Positions 24,118 through 64,000 of a stretch of DNA of 64,000 nt are shown piece by piece (the stretch's first letter is position 1; every line of letters begins with the position of its first letter). Position numbers and translations under genes: made by a program. Location of the stretch: NCBI RefSeq assembly GCF_020497125.1, contig NC_059077.1, positions 21,212,840 through 21,276,839 of the forward strand. The letters are read 5' to 3'. The notes below the pieces were generated by a model. The model saw nothing but the letters and a program-made list of their open reading frames with translations, was not told the origin of the DNA and searched no databases. The DNA comes from Mauremys mutica. Its lineage: Eukaryota; Chordata; Testudines; Geoemydidae.

Positions 24118-24375
24118 GGGCATGTCTATACTGGAATTAGACACCTGTGACTGGCCCATGACAGCTGACTCGGGCTAACTGTGGTGTAGATGTTTGGGCT
24201 CAGGGTGCAGCTTGAGCTCTGGGACTCTCTCATCAAGCAGGATCCTAGAGCCCAGGCTCCAGCCTGAGCCTGAATATCTACACTGCAATTAAAAAGCCCC
24301 TCAGCCTGAGCCCTGCGAGCCCAAGTCAGCTGGCATGGACCAGCCATGGAGTTTAATTGCAGTGTAGCCAACGTG
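24118..24375. mobile_element. MITE with long terminal inverted repeats
   Basis: The left arm has CTGGAATTAGAC, CTGGCCCATG and CAGCTGACTCGGGCT. The right arm carries the inverted counterparts AGCCCAAGTCAGCTGGCATG, GACCAGCCATGG and TTTAATTGCAGTGTAG. The arms are about 50 bp. There is no coding capacity. Confidence 0.65.
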
Positions 24376-25758
24376 GACAGTATTACTGGTATAGGAATTA
24401 TAGTAGTTGCCCTCAGGAAGGGAGACATGAAAGGGGACCCGCCCCCCAAAACCTCCAATCAACACATGCATCTTGGAAAGGTGCTGCTTGTATCACTGTC
24501 CATACTTGCTCCAGGGAGAACATACAAGCCCTGAAGATGAAGTGGAGCAATGAGGGGTTTTCTTTTGCATTTGTCAAAGGGAAGCTGTCTTCTTAACCCT
24601 ACAAGTACTGTAGGAGGAGGAGCCATGCAAATAAAATGTTTGTGCTTAATACACTGGAAAAACTGTTTAGACTATAATGGTGGCAAAGTGACTGCCAGGT
24701 TCAGTAATCTGCCAGGAGTGGTAATATACATTGTAGATGACTCTGGGTACACTAACCTGTTGATCCAACTTTTCAGTACAGAAAGGTGAGAGGAACGGGT
24801 TCCCAATTAATTCTTCAATCCTGCTTTCAAACAACAATTTTCTTTCTGGCCCCAGGGCAGCGATGTGACTTTCTCCAGAGTTCACCCATGCCATCCCAAG
24901 CACCAGCTACAGTGTTTGGTCATATGTACTCCTTTAACCACTCCTCTTCATTATATACTGAGTCAACGATTCTTGTGACATATTACACTTAGAAGAACAC
25001 CAGTTACCTTCAACTCATACAGCAGATGCTTGTGCTACAGTCTGTAGAAACAAATTGGATGAAAATTCTTTTGCAAACCTTAGGCCTCATTCTGATTTCA
25101 TGTACATCAGTTTATCACCACTGAAATCAATAGGATGACCTTTACGGGTGTGAGTGAGATCAGAATCAGTTAGTGTACCCCTAGTCATCTACAATGTATA
25201 TTGCCACTCCTTTCATATAACTGAACCTGACAGTCAGTTTGCCACCATGAGGGTTAGTTGATTTTATCTGTGTGAATCAGCAAACTTGTCTCATTCACAC
25301 CAGTTCTTCCTCTTAATAAGTTTCCTGCTCCCTGGCCTACCCCACATCACGTATAGACCATATTCTCTCACTGCACAGCCAGAAATCTGTTGCTGAATAA
25401 ATCTGACTACCTACACTGGATTAGCAGCAGGGTATTTTTAAGGGACAAGCAGGAGTAGTTTTAGGACACACACATCTCCCAGGTTTACCTTAGACCTCAT
25501 TGTATGACACTTCGGACTAACGCTTAGCCAACTAATTTCCATTACAATAATATCTACATACACAAAGCACAAAAACTGACACAGGCTGGAATGTATGTAA
25601 CCACCACTAGTAGATGTCCCTGTAAACAGAGAAAGCTACAGGACATGGGGACAAGAAAAGAGAAAACTGGAAAATTATATATATATTTTACATCATCAGT
25701 GCATTTTTATACCATACAACTCTGAACATCTCTCCTTGCTATATATAACCAAACCTAG
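24376..25758 (-). other. CCBE1: Probable proximal 3' UTR of CCBE1
   Basis: This stretch follows the CCBE1 stop codon and contains no intron border or gene that I can support. In mammals this mRNA has a 3' UTR of several kilobases. No canonical AATAAA on the minus strand was found by eye before 21143-21138, so the UTR may extend through the MITEs and CR1 to its left. That extent is inferred. Confidence 0.45.
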
Positions 25759-58176
<32,418 letters not shown>

Positions 58177-58379
58177 TTAAAAGGTTTAAAAGTTCTATTT
58201 GAGAAGTGATCTCAAAAATAAATTTAAAAAGCCATTAATTCAAAAACTGATTAATAAACTGGTGAGTTCTATTCCCGGGTATAGAGAGAGATTTGAAATG
58301 ATCCATACTAGCACAAATGGTCCATGGTAACTTCAGAATGAAAGGCCTTTTTCCATCCTAGATGCATCCTGATCTCTAA

Positions 58380-58733
58380 TGTCTACACTACCAGAGTAGT
58401 TCGATTTAACTTAACTCGAATTTGTGGAATCGACCTTACAAAGTCAAACGTGTGTATCCACACTAAGGACAGTAATTCGACTTTGTGAGTCCACACTAAC
58501 GGGGCAAGCGTCGACATTGGAAGCGGTGTACTGTGGGCAGCTATCCCACAGTTCCCGCAGTCCCCGCTGCCCATTGGAATTCTGGGTAGAGCCCCCAATG
58601 CCTGCTGGGAGAAAAAATGTGTCGAGGGTGGTTTTGGGTAACTGTCATCATTCAACCGTCACTTCCGCCGGTGGGCAATCAGTTCGCGCACTTTTCTGGT
58701 GAGTGACAGCGCGGACGCCACAGCACTGCGAGC
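58380..58733. promoter_or_regulatory. Harbinger left subterminal and promoter region
   Basis: 354 bp from the end to the transposase start. It contains TCGAAT and AATTCGA words (about 58416 and 58472), a CTGTGGG..CCCACAG foldback (58531-58551) and CG-rich sequence just before the start codon. In characterised Harbinger elements such subterminal DNA is bound by the Myb-like protein and transposase; binding here is inference. Confidence 0.6.
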
Positions 58734-60017
58734 ATGGAGCCTGCTGCGATCATCGCTGCACTTATGGCCGTTGTCAACTCCTCACACCTTATCGTCCACC
58801 TCTTCCACAGTCAGATGCTGAGAAATCGGGCGAGGAGGCTCCAGCAGCGCGGTGAGGACATGAAGTGTGAGAGTGGCACAGACCTCTCACAAAGCATGGG
58901 ACCCCGCGCCGTGGACATCATGGTGGCAATGGGTCATGTTCATGCTGTGGAACGGCGATTCTGGGCCCGGGAAACAAGCACGGACTGGTGGGACCGCATA
59001 GTGCTGCAGGTCTGGGATGAATCACAGTGGCTGTGAAACTTTCGCATGCGTAAGGGCACTTTCCTTGAACTCTGTGAGTTGCTGTCCCCTGCCCTGAAGC
59101 GCAAGGACACCCGGATGCGAGCAGCCCTGAGTGTGCAGAAGCGAGTGGCCATAGCCCTCTGGAAACTTGCAACGCCAGACAGCTATCGGTCAGTAGCGAA
59201 CCACTTTGGCGTGGGCAAATCTACCGTGGGGGTTGCTGTGATGCAAGTAGCCCACACAATCGTTGAGCTACTGCTCTCAAAGGTAGTGACCCTGGGAAAC
59301 GTCCAGGTCGTCATAGATGGCTTTGCCGTGATGGGATTCCCAAACTGCGGTGGGGCTATAGATGGAACTCACATCCCTATCCTGGGACCGGACCACCAGG
59401 CCAGCCAGTATATTAACCGAAAAGGCTACTTTTCAATGGTGCTGCAAGCACTGGCGGACCATAGGGGACGTTTTACCAACATCAACGTCGGGTGGCCGGG
59501 CAAGGTTCATGACGCGCGTGTGTTCAGGAACTCAGGTCTGTTTAAACGCCTGCAGGAAGGTAGTTTCTTCCCGGACCACAAAATAACTGTTGGGGATGTG
59601 CAGCTGCCTATAGTGATCCTCGGGGACCCAGCCTACCCGCTAATGCCCTGGCTCATGAAGCCCTATACAGGCGCCTTGGACAGTGACAAGGAACTCTTCA
59701 ACTACCGGCTGAGCAAGTGCAGAATGGTGGTGGAGTGTGCTTTCGGACGTCTCAAGGGGAGATGGCGAAGCTTACTGACTCGCTCGGATCTCAGCGAAAC
59801 CAATATCCCCATTGTTATTGCAGCTTGCTGTGTGCTCCACAATCTCTGTGAGAGCAAGGGGGAGACCTTTATGGCGGGATGGGAGGTTGAGGCAAATCGC
59901 CTGGCTGCTGATTACGGTCAACCAGACAGCCGTGCGATTAGAAGAGCCCAGCGGGAAGCACTGTGCATCCGGGAGGCTTTGAAAGCTAGGTTCCTCAGTG
60001 AGCAGCGTGACCTGTGA
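58734..60017 (+). pseudogene. Harbinger DDE transposase, one premature stop
   Basis: A HARBI1-like transposase of 427 codons, close to the usual length. The start ATG (58734, GAGCATGGAG) is in frame with the whole. A single TGA at 59034-59036 splits it into 100 and 326 codons, in the same frame, so it is a point change rather than a shift. Motifs: HTH region DSYRSVANHFGVGKSTVGVA, catalytic Asp in GAIDGTHIPI, second Asp in ILGDPAYPL, and Glu in VECAFGRLKGRW, the DDE triad of the DDE_Tnp_4 type. The part after the stop starts at Met 59046 and keeps the HTH and all catalytic residues, so a shorter protein could still be made. An AATAAA at 60141-60146 follows the stop. Confidence 0.92.
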
Positions 60018-60781
60018 CTGTTCAGTTTCTTTACAGAGAAGCTGAACCTGCCCCTGTTTCTTTACCCAGTTACTGTTGACTTCGATCTGCGGTTACATAC
60101 CCCGTTCACCCCGTTTCCCCCCTTCCAACACACGTTTAAAAATAAAATACATGGAACATTGTTAATTAACAACGTTTTCTCTATTAATGACTTCGCATTA
60201 AAGGGTTGAAACTGAGATGCAGACTGTGGTGGGTAGGGTGTGTAGTGATGTAAAGACCGCTTCTAAACTCGAGGAATGACAGGCTCCTGCTCCTAGAGCA
60301 GTCTGCAGTGCCGGTCTGGTTGTTTCAACGGAGCCTGCCATCCCTCCTTTTGGGACTCTGTGTGCGGGGGCTACGTGACCTTGCAGCAGGGTGAAAACAG
60401 TTACAGATTCCCCTGCTGCGTGGCTCTGTGGTCCAGGACAAGGACCGCTGCATAAGATCTGTAACCACCCTCCCCCGCCACAAAGTCACGTACCCCCCAC
60501 CCACACAGAACATGAAAACCACCTCCCAGACCAACCAGGGTGCCTACTCACTGCACTGTGTGTGTGACCTGCTGCTGATCCTGCCCCAGTGTCTGCACCC
60601 TGGTAAAGGTGACTGTCCTATGCAATTACCAACCCCCTTCCTCCCTCCTTCAAACACAGTCTTCTGTACAAGAACATGACGGAAACAGTAATTAACAGCA
60701 AAGTATTTTTAATAATTAACTAGACAGTTAGGGGATGAAACTGGGATTGGGGCTTGGGTGAGTCAGGAAGGGAAGGACTTC
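60018..60781. other. Harbinger intergenic between convergent genes
   Basis: The 3' ends of transposase and SANT gene face each other here. AATAAA at 60141 serves the plus strand. On the minus strand an ATTAAA variant lies at 60708-60713. No other gene is supported. Confidence 0.6.
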
Positions 60782-62647
60782 TCAAAATTTAGGGAATGAG
60801 AGCTTTTTGGTAATTGAGCACTCTGCAGGGGTGGAGTGACAGTTTTCACGGCCCCTGGCTCCCCTCCTTCTTGTTACTTTGGGTGAGGGGGGTATGGGAC
60901 TTTGTGGCGGGGGAGGGCGGTTGCAGATACACTGCAGGGGGGCTCTGTCCTCCTGCCTGCGGTCCTGCAAAACATCCACAAGGTGCCGGAGCGTGTCCGT
61001 TTGCTCCCTCATTAGTCCAAGCAGCGTTTGAGTCGCCTGCTGGTCTTCTTGATGCCACCTGTCCTCCCGTTCGCTGTGTGAGTGCTGGTACTGAGAGAGG
61101 TTCTCCCTCCACTGGCTCTGCTGGGCCGCCTCGGCTCGGGAGCAGCCCATAAGTTCAGCGAACATCTCGTCCCATGTCCTTTTCTTTCGCCGCCTAATCT
61201 TTGCCAGCCTCTGTGAGGGGGATGCTGGGGCAGGTCGGGAGACAGTCTCAGCTGTGTGATGGGAAAAAGGGAGTGAATTCCTTACAAAGATACATTTTTG
61301 CGAACAATGAACATAGTCTAGTTTGTCTCTGTGAACAAGACCATGCACAGCACCTCTCTCATGAGCACTCAGGACAAGTTCGAATTTTCGGCCTTCGCAT
61401 TCATTGCCTGGGGTCTTGCACTGGAGATCAGACAAGCGGGGCAGGACAGCAGAATCCGTGGAGCAGGCAGGCATGGTAAGCCGTAGACTTTTGGCTGCTT
61501 AAAACTTAATGTATAGCAGTGCCCTCCTGCTGCAGGCAATCCGGAAAGCATGAACTCTGCCCCTGTTCCACCCCCTCATGGCTGTCACCGGGAAAGATCC
61601 CTGTATGCTGCCCCTCTGCAGCCTCCACCACGTGGCTGTAAACCGACGCTTATTGTTGCGCAAAGGAACAGTGAAGCATTCCCAATACTAACATTACCCT
61701 AATTCACCTAATTCAATGCAAGAGTCGCCGAGCGAGATCACCCTGAGGAGGATCACTGAAAGAGATAGAGAGCGCATGCTGCGTGAAAGCCAGCACAAAC
61801 CGGGGGCCTATGCTGCCATGCTTGTGGAGGCAATGCTCCCAGAGTACCTGATGATAGCCTGGCGCGGAAAAGTGTGCTACCACGGAGCACCCAATAAGGC
61901 AGCTCTCCCCAGGAACCTCATGTGTAGGCTTTTCGATTACCTCCAGGAGAGCTTCGTGGAGATCTCCCAAGAGGATTTCTGTTCTATCCCCATATGTATT
62001 GACCTTCTTTTCGCATAGTTAATATTCCTGTTCTGTTAGAAATAAATGTTTACATGTTTAAAGCACTTACCGACTGATCCTTCCCCTGATTCAGGGTCCG
62101 GGTTAACGGCCGGGGAGGGTTGGTAGGGGATCTCCGTGAGGGTGATGAAGAGATCCTGGCTGTCAGGGAAATCAGCGCTGTAAGCGCTGTCGACTGCCTC
62201 GTCCTCCTCATCTCCTTCCTCATCTTCCCCGTCCACGAACATCTCCGAGGAACCGGCCGTCGACACTATCCCATCGTCAGAGTCCACGGTCACTGGTGGG
62301 GCAGTGGTGGCAGACCCACCAAGAATGGCATGCAGTGCCTCATAGAAGCGGCATGTCTGGGGCTGGGATCCGGAGCGTCCGTTTGCCACTTTGATTTTTT
62401 GGTAGCCTTGTCTCAGGTCCTTGATTTTCACGCGGCACTGCGTTGTATCCCGGCTGTATCCTCTGTCTGCCATGGCTTTGGAGACCTTCTCGTAGGTCTT
62501 TGCATTCCGTTTTTTGGAGTGCAGCTCCGAAAGCACAGACTCATCGCCCCACACAGCGATCAGATTCAAGACTTCCCGGTCAGTCCATGCTGGGGCCCTC
62601 TTTCTATTCTGAGATTGCATGGACTCCTTTGCTGGAGAGCTCTGCAT
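60782..62647 (-). CDS. Harbinger Myb/SANT-like DNA-binding protein (two exons)
   Basis: Exon 1 is 62647-62071, the intron 62070-61252 (GTAAGT..CACACAG), and exon 2 61251-60782. The phases fit (577 = 192 codons + 1; 470 = 2 + 156 codons), giving 348 residues with no stop. I chose Met 62647 (MQSSPAKESMQSQ) over the upstream in-frame Met at 62728 because family members start this way. The N-terminus has a trihelix/SANT-like domain: RAPAWTDREVLNLIAVWGDE, then YEKVSKAMADRGYSRDTTQC and CRFYEALHAILGG. An acidic stretch (EDEEGDEEDEA) follows, and exon 2 has a basic RRRKKRTWDEMFAEL motif and a helical tail. In this superfamily the Myb-like partner brings transposase to the nucleus and to the element ends. 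It appears intact. Confidence 0.88.
61716..62018 (+). CDS. Third Harbinger ORF, unknown function
   Basis: A 100-codon frame on the plus strand, wholly inside the SANT gene intron on the other strand. It reads MQESPSEITLRRITERDRER, then MLVEAMLPEYLMIAWRGK, ALPRNLMCRLFDYLQESFVE and ISQEDFCSIPICIDLLFA. The composition is protein-like: a charged helical start, then hydrophobic helices. An AATAAA at 62041-62046 follows the TAG, as expected for a real 3' end. A possible acceptor, AATTCAATGCAAG, lies just at the start, so an upstream exon may exist. I recall similar text in other turtle copies but know no domain name. It could also be a remnant. Confidence 0.5.
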   Translation: MQESPSEITLRRITERDRERMLRESQHKPGAYAAMLVEAMLPEYLMIAWRGKVCYHGAPNKAALPRNLMCRLFDYLQESFVEISQEDFCSIPICIDLLFA

Positions 62648-63036
62648 CGCTGCCAGTGCTGCTGAGCTCGCCCCGATGTCCAAACAGGAAATGAGATTCA
62701 AATTGGCCAGACAGGAAAAGGAATTCAAATTTTCCCGGGCTTATCCTGTGTGGCTGGTCAGAGCATCCGAGCTCGGACTGCTGTCCAGAGCGTCAACAGA
62801 GTGGTGCACTGTGGGATAGCTCCTGGAGCTATTAGCGTCGAATTCCATCCACACCTAGCCTAATTCGACATGGCCATGTCGAATTTAGCGCTACTCCCTT
62901 CGTCGGGGAGGAGTACAGAAATCAAACTAAAGAGACCTCTATGTCGAACTAAATAGCTTCGCTGTGTGGACGGGTGCAGGGTTAATTCGAATTAACGCTG
63001 CTAAATTCAACATAAACTCCTGGTGTAGACCAGGCC
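62648..63036. promoter_or_regulatory. Harbinger right subterminal region with palindromes
   Basis: It contains a perfect 24-bp palindrome at 62862-62885 (half AATTCGACATGG), a perfect 16-bp palindrome at 62981-62996 (half GTTAATTC) and the AGCTATCCCACAG inverse at 62809-62821. It is also the upstream region of the SANT gene. Confidence 0.7.
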
Positions 63037-63324
63037 TAAGTGGAAAAGCAAAGTTCTTAGGCCCCTAAAAGCTCTGAGCATCCTGTCCCTCTGCTCTGCC
63101 GCAGTCAGGGCTTTCTGTGTCTCTTATTTAGGCTGGATGACTGTGCTTTTAATAGGTGAGTGTTTGGAGAGAAGTGGGGAAGTTTATGGAGAGCATCTCA
63201 ATTACAAAAAAAAAATCATGGAAGGTATGGAAGTTTGGACGAGAAGATACCTGTTGAAAACAACCTGGTACTATTTTGTAAAGCAAGAGTATTTTGGATC
63301 TTTATTCAGCCAGTTCTAAGGCAG

Positions 63325-63520
63325 GGTCCTTAGCCAAGATTTTCAAAAGTGACTAGTGATTATTGGTGCCTCAGCTTCTTGGCTTCTACTTGAGACACTT
63401 TAAAAGGGTCTGATTTTTGGAAAGCGATGAGCACCCCACCGTCTGAAAATCAGGGCTCTAACATCGTGCATCCAAACACTGAGCAACTCAAAATCATTAG
63501 TCCCTTTTGAAAATCATGGA
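63325..63520. repeat. Foldback MITE-like repeat
   Basis: Left CAAGATTTTCAAAAGTGACTAGTGAT is inverted in outline at the right (ATCATTAGTCCCTTTTGAAAATCATGG). The inner words TGAGACACTTTAAAAGGG and GTCTGATTTTTGG lack good partners. Noncoding. Confidence 0.55.
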
Positions 63521-64000
63521 CAACTTATGCCTTTGTGTGGAAAGCACATGATATACTTCTGGAGCTATACATGTAAACAACCATGATCATAACTTTCATG
63601 ACATGCCATAGAGCGTTTCCAAGCATCTGTCACTCTAAAGTAAACTGACTGAAGGGCCTATATCTCAGCTAGTCGTACACACAAGATTAAATGTTATAAT
63701 TCATTTCCCACATTTCAAAGAACTCTGAAAAGATGACCAATTAAATAAATGAGATATTTTAACTACAGAAAGATTAATAGGGCACTTAGAATGTTCTAGA
63801 AACAGGGACACTTAAATATTAACACTTTCTATATGGTGTAAAATTTCTTGAGCTGCTCACTACATGAGAAAGTTCTGGGTGTAGGGAAAACATGTGTTTC
63901 TTATAGGCTAGTGTGAAATCACATTTAAACATATGGTGTTATTTCTCTGCTTCTATTTTGTATGGCACAACTACAATAAGCTTCCAAGTTTCTTGATAGC

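Larger units (their letters stand above)
58380..63036 (+). mobile_element. Near-intact autonomous PIF/Harbinger transposon
   Basis: TAA flanks both ends (58377-58379 and 63037-63039), the typical 3-bp PIF/Harbinger target duplication. The left end reads TGTCTACACTACCAG and the right end GGTGTAGACCAGGCC, sharing GTCTACAC as inverted terminal core; the TIRs are imperfect. The 4.66-kb interior has a DDE transposase gene on the plus strand, a spliced SANT/Myb-like gene on the minus strand with which it converges, and a third small ORF. The left and right subterminal regions both carry AGCTATCCCACAG in inverted orientation (58539-58551 and 62809-62821). Confidence 0.9.

Noticed and set aside
60814..61152. 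112-codon plus-strand ORF
   Set aside because: Antisense shadow of SANT gene exon 2.
62120..62665. 181-codon plus-strand ORF
   Set aside because: Exact antisense shadow of the SANT gene exon 1, which has a recognisable domain and matching splice sites.

Overview
The window is nuclear DNA from a reptile, most likely a turtle. This rests on the mix of repeats read by eye: CR1 LINEs ending in ATTCTATG units, many hAT-type and PIF/Harbinger-type elements, a Ty3/gypsy element, a DIRS element and ERV-type LTRs, all lying around a vertebrate multi-exon gene. The species cannot be fixed from the sequence alone.

The one host gene is CCBE1 (collagen and calcium-binding EGF domain-containing protein 1) on the minus strand. 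Nine coding exons, numbered 3 to 11 by homology, lie between 58096 and 25759. All have GT..AG borders and matching phases, and together they give 1000 nt of coding sequence ending in TAG. They encode a cysteine-rich segment, an EGF-like domain, a calcium-binding EGF domain, a linker, a Gly-X-Y collagen stretch and a conserved C-terminal tail. Exons 1 and 2 (signal peptide and N-terminus) lie beyond the right edge.

Layout. 1-4850: Ty3/gypsy retrotransposon on the minus strand (5' LTR, gag, protease, RT/RNase H/integrase), broken by a short insertion and a gag/pro frame change. 6711-9300: a CR1 whose middle part is inverted. 9300-21560: intergenic, with hAT elements (one nested three deep at 18465-19915), an ERV LTR and old SINE pieces. 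21562-25758: CR1, MITEs and the probable CCBE1 3' UTR. 25759-58096: CCBE1, with introns holding solo LTRs, hAT MITEs with 8-bp target duplications, CR1 3' ends, a DIRS element and three pairs of short direct duplications. 58380-63036: a nearly intact PIF/Harbinger transposon in CCBE1 intron 2. It carries a DDE transposase gene (one premature TGA), a spliced Myb/SANT-like gene on the opposite strand, and a third ORF inside the SANT intron.

The most interesting unit is the Harbinger element. Transposase and SANT protein act together in this superfamily, the subterminal DNA carries matching palindromes, and the third ORF has no function that I can name. Also notable are a phase-compatible candidate cassette exon in CCBE1 intron 3, an 81-bp direct repeat flanking CCBE1 exon 4, and a microsatellite next to the exon 3 splice acceptor.
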